NCBI RefSeq assembly: GCF_001280435.1
Contig: NZ_LBIP01000013.1
Span: 1,674,001 to 1,738,000 of the forward strand
DNA from: Mangrovimonas xylaniphaga
Lineage (GTDB): Bacteria; Bacteroidota; Bacteroidia; Flavobacteriales; Flavobacteriaceae
Reading direction: 5' to 3'
Length of the DNA stretch: 64,000 nt
The first letter of the stretch is position 1. Each line of letters starts with the position of its first letter. The position numbers and the translations under genes are program-made. The notes beneath the pieces are model-generated. The model saw only the letters and a program-made list of their open reading frames with translations. It did not search any database and was not told the DNA's origin. This document shows positions 18,011-27,323 of the stretch, piece after piece.

Positions 18011-19486
18011 ATGGAACAAGATTATATAAAACTCATATTTGGGCTTAAGCTGAAGCAAATTAGAACCGATAAGAATTTATCCTTATTTGGGCTGTCCAAG
18101 CTTACGGGACTGTCAAAATCCTATTTAAATGAAATAGAAAAGGGTAAAAAATACCCCAAGCCAGACAAAATTGCTGTATTATCCGAAAAATTGGATGTCC
18201 CGTATGACCAAATGGTTTCCTTAAAGCTTGACAAAAATTTGGCGCCCATTGGAGAATTACTGCAGTCAAAAATTTTAAAGGAAATTCCCTTAGATCTTTT
18301 TGGAATAAAGGAGAGCAACCTTATTGATATTGTGGCCAATGCACCGGCCAAAGTGAATGCATTTGTGAGCACTATTATTGAGATTGCAAAACATTACAAT
18401 TTTAGTAGGGAGAGTTTTTTTCTGGCTTCAGTGCGTTCCTTCCAGGAGGCCAATAACAACTATTTTGAGGATTTGGAACAAGGCGTTTTAAGGTTTGCAA
18501 AATCTTATCAAGTGGATTTAACAATGCCAATTTCATCCAAAGAGTTGGAGGAAATTTTGGTTGAAGAATATGGATATAGCATTAATGAAAATGAATTGGG
18601 CAAACATGAAGCCTTAGGTAATTTAAGGTCTGTTTTTGTACCCAAAAGTAAAACATTGCTCTTGGCAAATGGTATTGATGAGCCACAACGTACCTTTATT
18701 TTTGCTAAAGAGATTGCCTATAATTATTTGGAAATTAACGATAGGTTGTACACTTTTCCTTGGATAAAATTTAAAAGTTTCGATCAGGTACTTAATAACT
18801 TTTATGCGTCCTATTTTGCTGGTGCTTTGATTCTTCCAAAAGCCCAACTTTCTGCGAAATTAGAAACACTCTTTGAACAAGACACTTTTGATGCCGGTTT
18901 GTTTTTGAAAACCATGGAAAGTTTTAATGCCTCGCCAGAGTCCTTTTACCAGCGGTTGACAAATATTTTGCCTAAATCATTCAATATACAAGACCTGTTT
19001 TTTTTAAGGTTTACGCATAGGGCCAATAGCGACAAATTTTACTTGAAAAAGGAGTTGCACTTAGCACATCAACATTCCCCTAGGGCCAATGAAACCAACG
19101 AGCATTATTGTAGGCGTTGGGTGGCCCTGAAAGTTTTGGAAGATATCAGCAAGAGCCATAAAGACCATGAATTTGATATTCAAATTTCTAATTATGTTAG
19201 TGATGACATGAAGTATTTAGTGCTGTCGTCTGCTACGCGGGATCCATTTCGGGACAATCAATACAGAAGTATTACCATAGGTTTGCTCATTAATAAGCAG
19301 TTGGAACGGAAGCTGAACTTTTTAAATGACGATAGAATTAAAACACAAGAAGTTGGGGTAACTTGCGAGCGCTGTTCTATCATGGATTGTAAGGTGAGGC
19401 AGGTGCCCGCCTTAGCTTTGGAAAAGGCTTATAAAAACAAAAAAATTGAGAATATTGTAGAAACCTTGAACGATAAATTTTCTTAA
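18011..19486 (+). CDS. XRE-family regulator of the RamB/short-chain fatty acyl type
   Basis: A DNA-binding regulator of 491 residues. Residues about 10-65 form an XRE-type helix-turn-helix (LFGLSKLTGLSKSYLNEIEK). The long central part fits the IrrE-like region of these proteins. The C-terminus has a cysteine cluster, CERCSIMDC, as in the family of short-chain acyl-CoA-responsive regulators that includes RamB, which controls acetate and glyoxylate genes in actinobacteria. It is divergent from aceB-aceA, the expected target. Its stop codon overlaps that of dinB on the other strand. I infer that it senses an acyl-CoA or acetate-related signal. Confidence 0.82.
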   Translation: MEQDYIKLIFGLKLKQIRTDKNLSLFGLSKLTGLSKSYLNEIEKGKKYPKPDKIAVLSEKLDVPYDQMVSLKLDKNLAPIGELLQSKILKEIPLDLFGIKESNLIDIVANAPAKVNAFVSTIIEIAKHYNFSRESFFLASVRSFQEANNNYFEDLEQGVLRFAKSYQVDLTMPISSKELEEILVEEYGYSINENELGKHEALGNLRSVFVPKSKTLLLANGIDEPQRTFIFAKEIAYNYLEINDRLYTFPWIKFKSFDQVLNNFYASYFAGALILPKAQLSAKLETLFEQDTFDAGLFLKTMESFNASPESFYQRLTNILPKSFNIQDLFFLRFTHRANSDKFYLKKELHLAHQHSPRANETNEHYCRRWVALKVLEDISKSHKDHEFDIQISNYVSDDMKYLVLSSATRDPFRDNQYRSITIGLLINKQLERKLNFLNDDRIKTQEVGVTCERCSIMDCKVRQVPALALEKAYKNKKIENIVETLNDKFS

Positions 19487-20595
19487 AAGTCAAATTTCAA
19501 TTGTACACTTACAGTGCTTTCTTCGTCTTTGATTTTGTCTTTATCCTTGTGTTTTTCAGTGTTTAAATTGGAAATGGAAATTCCCAACAGCCTTACGGAA
19601 TTGTCAAGTTTTTCCTGATACAAGAGGTCCTTTGCAGTTTCAAGAATGATGCTTTTATCACTTATGAAATAGGGCAAGGTTTTGCTTCTGGTTTGTAGGG
19701 TGAAATCGGAGTATTTTATTTTTAATGTCACTGTTTTTCCTGCCACTTTACTTTTTGTCAATCGTTTGGAAACTTCCTCTGAAATATGCTCAAGTTTTTC
19801 GAGCATGAATATTTCCGAGGATAGATTTTCACTGAATGTGCGTTCTGCAGCCAAGGATTTTCTAATGCGGTTGGGTTTGACTTCACTTGTATGGATTCCC
19901 CTAACTACATTATAATAGTAGCGCCCCGATTTTCCAAAGTGCTCGTCCAAATACTCCATAGATTTTAATTTCAAATCCTTTCCTGTGAAAATCCCCAATT
20001 GGTACATTTTTTCGGCCGTCACTTTCCCTACACCGTAAAATTTCCGAATATCCAAGGCTTCAATAAAATCCAAGACCTCTTCTGGTCCAACTGTTTTTTG
20101 TCCGTTCGGCTTGTTGTAATCACTGGCAACTTTGGCAATAAATTTATTGATGGAAATCCCTGCGGAAGCTGTTAGGCCTATCTCATCAAAAATGCGCTGT
20201 CTGATTTCCTTGGCAATCATGGAAGCACTGTAAAGTCCCTTTTTGTTGGTGGTAACATCTAAATAGGCTTCGTCAAGGGATAGGGGTTCTACCAAATCGG
20301 TGTAATTGTAAAAGATTTTCCTGATTCTTTTAGAGATTTCTGTGTAGCGTTCAAAATTAGGGCGGACAAAAATTAGTTCCGGACAAAGGCGTTTGGCCTG
20401 AATGCCGCTCATGGCACTTTTCACACCAAACTTCCTGGCTTCATAACTAGCGGCACTTACTACGCCACGTTTACTGCTACCTCCAACCGCAATGGCTTTA
20501 CCTTTGAGTTCAGGATTATCCATTTGCTCCACAGAGGCATAAAAGGCGTCCATGTCTACATGTATAATCTTTCTTATTGGTAAATCACTTTGCAT
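19483..20595 (-). CDS. dinB: DNA polymerase IV (Y family)
   Basis: An error-prone translesion polymerase. Catalytic acids are in HVDMDAFYASVEQ (Asp14 region) and SLDEAYLDVT; the helix-hairpin-helix part is in RKFYGVGKVTAEKMYQLG. The last residues, VQLKFDF, look like a beta-clamp binding tail. 370 residues, normal. No LexA-type site was recognised upstream. Its stop shares the four bases TTAA at 19483-19486 with the convergent regulator. Confidence 0.95.
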   Translation of the reverse strand: MQSDLPIRKIIHVDMDAFYASVEQMDNPELKGKAIAVGGSSKRGVVSAASYEARKFGVKSAMSGIQAKRLCPELIFVRPNFERYTEISKRIRKIFYNYTDLVEPLSLDEAYLDVTTNKKGLYSASMIAKEIRQRIFDEIGLTASAGISINKFIAKVASDYNKPNGQKTVGPEEVLDFIEALDIRKFYGVGKVTAEKMYQLGIFTGKDLKLKSMEYLDEHFGKSGRYYYNVVRGIHTSEVKPNRIRKSLAAERTFSENLSSEIFMLEKLEHISEEVSKRLTKSKVAGKTVTLKIKYSDFTLQTRSKTLPYFISDKSIILETAKDLLYQEKLDNSVRLLGISISNLNTEKHKDKDKIKDEESTVSVQLKFDF

Positions 20596-20658
20596 GCCGT
20601 AAATTTAGGCATTAAATGCCTTTTAATGATTGGTTTTTAAAAGGAGTAAGAAAGGTTT

Positions 20659-21129
20659 ATGATAGAAATAGAACGTAAATTTTTAGTGTCGTCGGAAGCG
20701 TTTAAAACTGAAGCAACCAGTAGCAAGCAGATTGTTCAGGGGTTTTTGAATACGGATAAAGAACGCACAGTTCGAGTTAGGATTTCAGGTGATAAAGGTA
20801 TCCTGACGGTAAAAGGGAAGAGCACTGAAGATGGATTGAGCAGATTTGAATGGGAAACCATCATCGAAAAGGCAGAAGCTGAAGCATTGTTGCAGATTTG
20901 TGAGCCCGGTGTTATCAATAAAACACGCTATGAAATACCAATGGGAAACCATTTGTTTGAAGTAGATGAATTTCATGATGAAAACGAAGGTTTAATAGTT
21001 GCTGAAGTTGAATTGAATGCTGTAGATGAAGACTTTTTGAAGCCTTCATGGTTGGGAGAAGAGGTGACTGGAAAAGTGGAATATTACAATTCCTATTTAA
21101 GTAAAACGCCTTATAAAACTTGGAAATAG
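20659..21129 (+). CDS. CYTH-domain protein (triphosphate tunnel metalloenzyme)
   Basis: A 156-residue single-domain protein starting with the family motif EIERKF (ExExK). Further basic and acidic strands of the tunnel are visible: RVRISGDKGILTVKGK, RFEWE, KTRYEI and LIVAEVEL. Family members act on triphosphate groups: inorganic triphosphatase, thiamine triphosphatase or class IV adenylate cyclase. In bacteria of this type inorganic triphosphatase activity is the most likely, but that is inference. It is followed 18 bases later by the YciI-like lipoprotein gene on the same strand. Confidence 0.85.
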   Translation: MIEIERKFLVSSEAFKTEATSSKQIVQGFLNTDKERTVRVRISGDKGILTVKGKSTEDGLSRFEWETIIEKAEAEALLQICEPGVINKTRYEIPMGNHLFEVDEFHDENEGLIVAEVELNAVDEDFLKPSWLGEEVTGKVEYYNSYLSKTPYKTWK

Positions 21130-21150
21130 AGTGATGAAAAATCAGAATTG

Positions 21151-21693
21151 ATGAGAAAAATAATAGTAATGATGTTCGTTTTTGGGATGTTGTTTGCTTG
21201 TAAAGATAACTCCAAAGGACATGAGGAGTCCAATATTGAAACTACCGTAGAAGCTGTTGTGGATTCCATTGTGGTTCAAGAAGAGACTCTTGTCGAGAAA
21301 AAAATATCGGTTAGGGCTCTTAAGGATTCATTAACTTCAAAAGGGTTTCAAACCTTCGAATATGTGGATTCCAAGACCAAAGATACGGTGTTGATGCAAC
21401 AATATTTTATAGCTTTTTTAAAGAAAGGCACGGTCAGAAATCAAAATGAAGAGGAAGCAGCATTGCTTCAGGAGGAACATCTTAAACATCTAGGGAAAAT
21501 GTATGAGCTGGGTTATGCAGATATCTCAGGACCTTTTGGAGATGATGGGGATATAAGAGGTATTACTATTTATAATGTGCCAACATTAGGGATAGCAGAT
21601 AGTTTGGCTAAATCGGATCCTATGGTAAAAGCAGGCCGATTAGAGGTTGAGGTTCATCCATGGTGGGCCGCCAAAGGATTTCAGCTTAGATAA
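21151..21693 (+). CDS. Lipoprotein with YciI-like domain
   Basis: A 180-residue protein. Residues 1-17 look like a lipoprotein signal (VFGMLFACKDN, lipobox cysteine at about 16), then an acidic low-complexity linker to about 60. The rest resembles the YciI-related fold: QYFIAFLKKG, then EEHLKHLGKMYELGYADISG and the family-like pattern SDPMVKAGRLEVEVHPWW. YciI-like proteins are normally cytoplasmic, so a membrane-anchored one is uncommon. I chose the ATG at 21151; the frame has a TTG one codon earlier. Cotranscription with the CYTH gene is likely. The function is unknown. Confidence 0.7.
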   Translation: MRKIIVMMFVFGMLFACKDNSKGHEESNIETTVEAVVDSIVVQEETLVEKKISVRALKDSLTSKGFQTFEYVDSKTKDTVLMQQYFIAFLKKGTVRNQNEEEAALLQEEHLKHLGKMYELGYADISGPFGDDGDIRGITIYNVPTLGIADSLAKSDPMVKAGRLEVEVHPWWAAKGFQLR

Positions 21694-21694
21694 T

Positions 21695-21727
21695 AAAAAA
21701 AGCCGCTTGATATTAGCGGCTTTTTTT
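21695..21727. terminator. Bidirectional terminator between convergent genes
   Basis: AGCCGCT/AGCGGCT stem with six A on one side and seven T on the other, two bases after the YciI-like gene and 20 before the end of the HMA gene. Confidence 0.82.
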
Positions 21728-21746
21728 ATGTGTTTAATAGTGAAAA

Positions 21747-22157
21747 TTAGTGAGCACTTGCAGTGGAAGTTTCAGTGAAAGCTTCTACGGTTTTCATATC
21801 GTTCACTTTGTACATGGTTCCTGTTTTTGTAACGGTTTCTTCCAAAGAAGTTGGTGTTACCTTTGCTTCGTCATATTCAACCATAGCCAATTTTTTGTCA
21901 AAATCAACTGTGGCAGATTTTACACCTTCCATTTTAGAAATGTTCTTTTCAATGGTTTTGGCACATCCAATGGCGCAGGTCATTCCTTCAATGCTGAATT
22001 CGGCTTTAGCGTAAGTTGCATTAGGATCCAATTGCTTTCCTTCTTCTGCATGAGATTCAATTGCAACGGTCTTAACTTCAGGAGCAGAATTGTCCTTGCA
22101 AGCCACAGTGCTTAATGTTAATGCGCCAACAGCCAAAATAGTAAAGATAGATTTCAT
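21747..22157 (-). CDS. Heavy-metal-associated (HMA) domain lipoprotein
   Basis: A 136-residue protein with a lipoprotein-type signal (TLSTVACKDN, cysteine at about 20), a short linker and one HMA fold (residues about 50-120). The metal site reads GMTCAIGCAKTIE, so the cysteines are three residues apart (CxxxC) rather than the usual CxxC; this variant is frequent in flavobacteria. It may bind copper or zinc in the periplasm. The stand-alone gene has an 8-bp palindrome CCCTAGGG at 22174-22181 upstream of its start, of unknown meaning. Confidence 0.8.
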   Translation of the reverse strand: MKSIFTILAVGALTLSTVACKDNSAPEVKTVAIESHAEEGKQLDPNATYAKAEFSIEGMTCAIGCAKTIEKNISKMEGVKSATVDFDKKLAMVEYDEAKVTPTSLEETVTKTGTMYKVNDMKTVEAFTETSTASAH

Positions 22158-22272
22158 AGTTTTTCGTTTGTGCCCCTAGGGAGGGACTGTATGTTAATGT
22201 AAGACAAATCTAATAATTATTGATGTTTCCTGCAGAATAATTAACGAATTTTGTGATTTTCAAATAAGAAGC

Positions 22273-23151
22273 ATGGAAAGAATCAATATTAAATGGATTT
22301 ACCTCATTGTTCTGTCATTGATTTGGGGGAGTTCTTTTATACTTATCAAGAAATCTTTGTTGGGCTTGACACCTTGGCAATTGGGGGCGTTGAGGACGAT
22401 TATTACTGGGTTGTTCCTTTTTACTGTGGGAGTGAAGCATTTAAAAGAAGTAAAAGCTAGACAATGGTTGTGGATTTCCATTTCTGGTTTTTTAGGTTCC
22501 TTCTTTCCTGCGTTTTTGTTTGCCATAGCCGAAACCGAAATTGATAGTGCGGTAACTTCTGTGCTGAATTCTTTGGTGCCTTTGAATACCTTGTTGATGG
22601 GGATGGCGGTATTTAAAATAGGCTCCACCAAAAGACAATTGTTAGGGGTAATCATTGGCTTTATTGGGACCTGTTTGCTTATTTTAAAAGGCGCAGCACT
22701 AAATCCGGAACAGAATTATTTATATGCAGGGTTTGTGTTGTTGGCCACGGTAATGTACGCAAGTAATGTGAACATTATTAAAAGATATCTGCAAGATGTA
22801 AAGCCTTTGGCAATTGCCACTGGAAATTATGTTGCCATTATTGTTCCTGCGATATTGGTGCTGGTTTGGTCTGGATTTTTTGCTGAAACTACTTTTACAA
22901 ATCCAGAGTTTAAAATGTCCTTGGTGTATGTGACGATTTTGTCCTTTTTTGGGACTGCTTTGGCAAAGGTGCTGTACACTACTTTGGTACAGATTTCAAC
23001 CCCTGTATTTGCTTCTTCGGTAACGTATTTAATGCCTGTGGTGGCCTTAATGTGGGGTGTGTTGGATGGAGAATCGTTCAGTGTGTTGCAGGGATTAGCT
23101 ACCGCTATAGTGTTGCTTGGAGTTTATCTTTCGCATAGAAGGAATCGTTGA
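22273..23151 (+). CDS. EamA-family (DMT) transporter
   Basis: A 292-residue inner-membrane protein, about ten transmembrane helices in two EamA repeats (LIVLSLIWGSSFILIKK in the first, ATVMYASNVNIIKRY opening the second). The family exports or imports metabolites; the substrate cannot be told from sequence. Single gene with its own terminator 7 bases downstream. Confidence 0.88.
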   Translation: MERINIKWIYLIVLSLIWGSSFILIKKSLLGLTPWQLGALRTIITGLFLFTVGVKHLKEVKARQWLWISISGFLGSFFPAFLFAIAETEIDSAVTSVLNSLVPLNTLLMGMAVFKIGSTKRQLLGVIIGFIGTCLLILKGAALNPEQNYLYAGFVLLATVMYASNVNIIKRYLQDVKPLAIATGNYVAIIVPAILVLVWSGFFAETTFTNPEFKMSLVYVTILSFFGTALAKVLYTTLVQISTPVFASSVTYLMPVVALMWGVLDGESFSVLQGLATAIVLLGVYLSHRRNR

Positions 23152-23156
23152 AAAAA

Positions 23157-23189
23157 GAAAAGGGCAAAACATATCGTTTTGCCCTTTTG
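23157..23189. terminator. Strong bidirectional terminator
   Basis: AAAAGGGCAAAAC pairs perfectly with GTTTTGCCCTTTT across a five-base loop. It lies between the EamA gene and the convergent M16 peptidase gene and can serve both. Confidence 0.85.
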
Positions 23190-23210
23190 TATTCATGTTA
23201 ATCCTTTTTC

Positions 23211-25259
23211 TTATTTGAAATCGGCATCACTTACACCTTCGTTTACTTTGATTTCTTTTACTGTGAAATCGAAACGACGTGGACCAAATGTTTGACCAAT
23301 AGTAAATGGGAACTTAACTCCAGCTACTTCTTGGTAGTTGGTATAGAAAGTAGATTGAACACCCATTGGGGTTGTTTTTTCTTCTTTAATTTTTAATCCA
23401 GATTCTACACTGTAGAAAATAGCAGTTTCAGCGTCAACTTTAATTTTGTAAGCTTTTTCGCCATCAACTACTTCAATTTTTTCCAAAGTAACACCACCGT
23501 TTAGATAGTTAACTTCTGGGAAAGGAGATGATTCTACTTGTACAGCTTTAACTTGCTCTTCGTTCATGTCAATTTTTTGACCTTGAGCTGAGGAATATCC
23601 AGAATTACCGTCTAAAACTTGTTTTTGAGATTGCCCCATCATGGTAATTTCTTGAAGGAATTGGTTTTTTACCGTTTTTTTCATCTCAAGGTTCATAACC
23701 ATTCCTGGTTGCAATTCAGCTTCAGCAGACATGTATACAGAGTTTACGGCGTCCAATTTAGACTGACCTCCAATAGCAGCGATATAAGCGTTCAATACCT
23801 TGTTGGCATCCATATCAGCAGGCATTGGGATTTCGTAAACCGGCTTTTCAGTAGGCTTTGCATTTGTGTCATAATATTTAATAGGAAATCCTGTTTTTTC
23901 AAGGTTTTCCAATACGTCGCTTCCTTTTCCAACTACAATTACACGAGCATTTTGTGTCGCAAAGTGCTTGTTGGCAGCATTGGTGATATCCTGAACAGTT
24001 ACATTGTTAACACGCTCCAAATAAGTTTCGTAATAGTTCTCTGGAAGGTTATTCAATTTAATGTTAAGGGCATATTCAGCAACAGTAGAAGGGTTTTCCA
24101 AGTTCATTACAAAGGAACCGATGTATTTAGCTTTTGCATTTTTAAGTGCTTCTGCATCTACAGGTTCTGTTTTGATACGGTTGATTTCTTTTAATGCTTC
24201 TACGATAGAGCTATCTGTTACGGTATTTCTAACTTTGGCAGAAGCGTTAAAACGTGATGTTTTGTATCTGCTGGATCCAATGCTTGAGTAAGCGCCATAA
24301 GTATATCCATGAGCTTCACGAAGGTTCATGAACAAATAACCTTCACCTCCACCACCAAGGATGTAGTTAGCTAATTTTGTTGCAAGGTAGTCTTCGTCAT
24401 TCATTTTCAAATCTACATTGTTGGTCACAGAAATGTTAGATTGTACAGCATTTGGCATGTCGATGAAATCAATCTCAGTTGTAGCTACGTTAGCTTTTGG
24501 AGCAGGTACAGCAGTAGTGATTTCTTGACCTTTTTCCCATTTTCCGAAGTACTTTTTGATTTGCTTTTTAACGTCTTTAACTTTTACGTCTCCAACCACT
24601 ACAATGTAAGCGTGGTTAGGAGTAAAATATTTATTGTAAAAAGCCTTAACGTCATCAAGAGTTACATTGTTCAAAGTTTCCTCTGTCATGAACTCTCCAT
24701 AAGCGTTATCCAAACCGTATGATAAAGCGCCACCAACACGACCGGCAATGGCGTCAACACTTTTTTCGCTAGATTTTAGGCCTTCCAAAGCTTTTGCTTT
24801 CTCTTTTTCAAACTCTTCTTGAGTCAATAATGGGTTGATTGCAGCATCTGCCATCAATTCCAAAATTCTTTCAGAGTATTGAGATAAAGAGCTTCCGTAA
24901 GCACTTTGTGAGCTAAACCCTAGACGCGCTCCCAAGAAGTCTATTTCTTCGTTAAAGGCATCTTTAGAGATGGTAGTTGTCCCGTTTCCTAACATAGATC
25001 CCAATAAACTGGATACGCCAGCTTTGTCGCCTTCAATGATAGGCTTGTTATCTATTTGAAGGGAATAAGATACTCTTGGCAATTTGTGGTTTTCTACTAC
25101 AAGCACCTTGATACCGTTTTTTAGTTCAAATTCATTTGGTTTTTCGAGGGTGATTTTTGGAGCTGGCCCCGCTTCTGGTTGTTTTGATCTGTCAATTTGT
25201 GCAGTGGCACCTAAAGACATTAAAAACAAGACTAATAAAGTTGATATTTTTGCTTTCAT
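23211..25259 (-). CDS. M16-family peptidase-like subunit without zinc motif, with C-terminal extra domain
   Basis: A secreted 682-residue protein (signal peptide about 1-20, MSLGATAQ). Residues about 40-460 have the two-lobed M16 fold, but the HxxEH site of the first lobe is replaced (GVSSLLGSMLGNGTTT), so it cannot bind zinc there. The second lobe keeps the substrate-side Arg-Tyr motif NLREAHGYTYGAY. From about 480 an extra domain of roughly 200 residues follows that resembles LolA-like lipoprotein carriers in its strand pattern. Such proteins pair with an active M16 subunit, which is encoded 17 bases upstream. Likely periplasmic. Confidence 0.87.
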   Translation of the reverse strand: MKAKISTLLVLFLMSLGATAQIDRSKQPEAGPAPKITLEKPNEFELKNGIKVLVVENHKLPRVSYSLQIDNKPIIEGDKAGVSSLLGSMLGNGTTTISKDAFNEEIDFLGARLGFSSQSAYGSSLSQYSERILELMADAAINPLLTQEEFEKEKAKALEGLKSSEKSVDAIAGRVGGALSYGLDNAYGEFMTEETLNNVTLDDVKAFYNKYFTPNHAYIVVVGDVKVKDVKKQIKKYFGKWEKGQEITTAVPAPKANVATTEIDFIDMPNAVQSNISVTNNVDLKMNDEDYLATKLANYILGGGGEGYLFMNLREAHGYTYGAYSSIGSSRYKTSRFNASAKVRNTVTDSSIVEALKEINRIKTEPVDAEALKNAKAKYIGSFVMNLENPSTVAEYALNIKLNNLPENYYETYLERVNNVTVQDITNAANKHFATQNARVIVVGKGSDVLENLEKTGFPIKYYDTNAKPTEKPVYEIPMPADMDANKVLNAYIAAIGGQSKLDAVNSVYMSAEAELQPGMVMNLEMKKTVKNQFLQEITMMGQSQKQVLDGNSGYSSAQGQKIDMNEEQVKAVQVESSPFPEVNYLNGGVTLEKIEVVDGEKAYKIKVDAETAIFYSVESGLKIKEEKTTPMGVQSTFYTNYQEVAGVKFPFTIGQTFGPRRFDFTVKEIKVNEGVSDADFK

Positions 25260-25276
25260 CTGTGAAATTTATGTTT

Positions 25277-26599
25277 TTAGTTGTTGCTTTTTTCTTCTGG
25301 TAAGTACTCTAATAACAAACGTTGGTTAGGGTTTAGGTACTTTTTAGCAACGGCTTGAATGTCTTCTCTAGTAATAGATCTGTAGATATCAATCTCATTA
25401 TTGATAAGGTTGGTATCTCCATAAAGCATGTAGTATCTTGCTAAAGAATTGGCAATACCTTCAACATTTGAGTTGGCATTTACAAATTGGTTTTCAAATT
25501 GGTTGAGAAGTTTTTGGTAGTCACGCTCAGAGATTAGGTTGCTCTGTAGGTTCACAATTTCCTCGTCGATTTCTTTGATGATGGCATCTAGAGTTACATC
25601 TCCTAAAGGTAATCCTAGCAAGATATAAGCACTGTAGTCTTCTTGGCTAAAGTTGAAAGCAGCTACTTCCAAAGCCATTTTTTTCTCATCTACAATCTTT
25701 TTGTACAATTTTGAAGATTTTCCTCCACTTAAATAAGTTGAAATCATATCCAAAACATAAGCGTCTCTATCTTTAAAAGAAGGTGTTCTATAAGCAGCAA
25801 TGATAGCTGGGATTTGAATGTTTGGATCGTAAGCTTTAGCGTGGATGGTCTCGGTGATAGGATCTTCTTTAGGAAGGTTTCTAACCACATCTTCCCCGCG
25901 AGGAATTGGTCCAAAATAGTTTTCGATCATGGTTTTAACTTCTGCTTTGTTGAAGTCTCCAGCTACAACCAAAACAGCATTGTTAGGCACATAGAACTTT
26001 GCGTTGAAATCTTGGAACTCTTCCAAAGTGGCAGCATCCAAGTGTTCCATTTTACCAATGGTAGTCCAACGGTATGGGTGCTTTTTGAATAGGTTTACCT
26101 TTACATTTTCCAAAAACTTACCATATGGGCTGTTGTCTACACGCATGCGCTTTTCTTCCTTAACAACCTCGTTTTGGGTATCTACGCCAATTTGGTTGAT
26201 TACTGGGTGCATTAAACGCTCAGACTCCAACCATAATCCAAGCTCTACTTGGTTAGAAGGGAATACTTCGTAGTAATATGTACGGTCATCGGTAGTGTTG
26301 GCGTTGTTTTTTCCACCGTTGGCAGCAACGATTTTGAAAAATTCTCCTCTATCGATGTTTTCGGTACCTTCAAACAACAAGTGTTCGAAAAAGTGGGCAA
26401 ATCCAGTACGGTCTGGATTTTCGTCTTTAGCTCCAACATGGTACATAACAGAGGTAGTTACTACTGGAGCAGAATTATCTTGATGTAAGATGACGTGCAT
26501 CCCGTTATCTAAGTCATACTCTTCAAATTCAACTTTTTGCGCCATGGTCAAATTACCAATAAGCAACAAAGAAGCTAAAGAAAATAAGCCTTTTTTCAT
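25277..26599 (-). CDS. M16-family zinc peptidase, active subunit
   Basis: A secreted 440-residue metallopeptidase. After a signal peptide of about 20 residues, the zinc-binding motif HFFEH is at residues 69-73, with the third ligand expected in TQNEVVKEEKRMR about 75 residues later. The second lobe lacks an obvious Arg-Tyr pair of the kind seen in its partner, so the two gene products probably form one composite enzyme, as in mitochondrial processing peptidase. It comes first in the two-gene operon. Likely substrate: periplasmic peptides. Confidence 0.9.
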   Translation of the reverse strand: MKKGLFSLASLLLIGNLTMAQKVEFEEYDLDNGMHVILHQDNSAPVVTTSVMYHVGAKDENPDRTGFAHFFEHLLFEGTENIDRGEFFKIVAANGGKNNANTTDDRTYYYEVFPSNQVELGLWLESERLMHPVINQIGVDTQNEVVKEEKRMRVDNSPYGKFLENVKVNLFKKHPYRWTTIGKMEHLDAATLEEFQDFNAKFYVPNNAVLVVAGDFNKAEVKTMIENYFGPIPRGEDVVRNLPKEDPITETIHAKAYDPNIQIPAIIAAYRTPSFKDRDAYVLDMISTYLSGGKSSKLYKKIVDEKKMALEVAAFNFSQEDYSAYILLGLPLGDVTLDAIIKEIDEEIVNLQSNLISERDYQKLLNQFENQFVNANSNVEGIANSLARYYMLYGDTNLINNEIDIYRSITREDIQAVAKKYLNPNQRLLLEYLPEEKSNN

Positions 26600-26779
26600 T
26601 GTGCGTTTTTTAGTTTTAAAATTATAAGTTTCAATGTAAGTCTAACACAGGTTGAAAATGTTACACTCCTTGCAAAAATAGAAATCAAAGTTGGCTTTGT
26701 ATAGCAATTATGTAAAAAGTATTATAAAAATTATATTAATACATAAATTTTCACGAAATTTAAAGGTGGTTGATTTTTA

Positions 26780-27247
26780 ATGGATTGGATTATGAAGACA
26801 CCTTTTTCTGTTTCCGTAAAATTCGGAATTATTATTGCGGTTGGTTTGACGGCTTATTTTTTATTGGTACGCCTGGTTGGGCTACATCAAAATCCTTGGC
26901 TGCGACTTTTTAACGGAATTATCATGGCGGCCGGCATATACTATGCTATTAAAAACTACAAACTTGCCTCGGAAGAAGCTTTTACCTATATAGATGGTTT
27001 TAAAACGGGGTTGATGTCAGGGGTGGTAGGGACCCTAATTTTTACCGGTTTTATGGCGGTTTATATGTATCACATAGATCCTGAATTTACAAAATACCTG
27101 CTCGGGGAGTGGTTCGGGAACTACGGTGCAGGGCCTGGAATTCTGGTGTTTATCATCCTTATAGAAGGCCTAACTTCAAGCATTGTTCTTACCTTATCCT
27201 TCATGCAAATCTTTAAAAAAAGCTATAATACGCCTCAAAACGTATAA
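26780..27247 (+). CDS. Membrane protein resembling the DUF4199 family
   Basis: A 155-residue protein with about four hydrophobic segments (near 12-32, 40-57, 75-97 and 118-143). Length, helix pattern and the ITYIDGFKTG-like centre (FTYIDGFKTGLMSG) fit DUF4199, a Bacteroidota membrane family of unknown role. The start may be the ATG at 26780 or the one at 26792. It is a single gene before rplU, separated by the rplU promoter. Confidence 0.62.
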   Translation: MDWIMKTPFSVSVKFGIIIAVGLTAYFLLVRLVGLHQNPWLRLFNGIIMAAGIYYAIKNYKLASEEAFTYIDGFKTGLMSGVVGTLIFTGFMAVYMYHIDPEFTKYLLGEWFGNYGAGPGILVFIILIEGLTSSIVLTLSFMQIFKKSYNTPQNV

Positions 27248-27251
27248 AAGG

Positions 27252-27282
27252 TTTGTAGATTAATTATTTAGGAGTATATTTG
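27252..27282 (+). promoter_or_regulatory. Promoter of rplU-rpmA
   Basis: TTTG at 27252-27255, 19-base spacer, TATATTTG at 27275-27282: a full match to the Bacteroidota -33/-7 pattern, about 41 bases before the rplU ATG. It is the cleanest promoter in the window. Confidence 0.8.
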
Positions 27283-27323
27283 CACTCATTTTTTAATAAA
27301 CATTTTAATTTAAACGTAACGCT

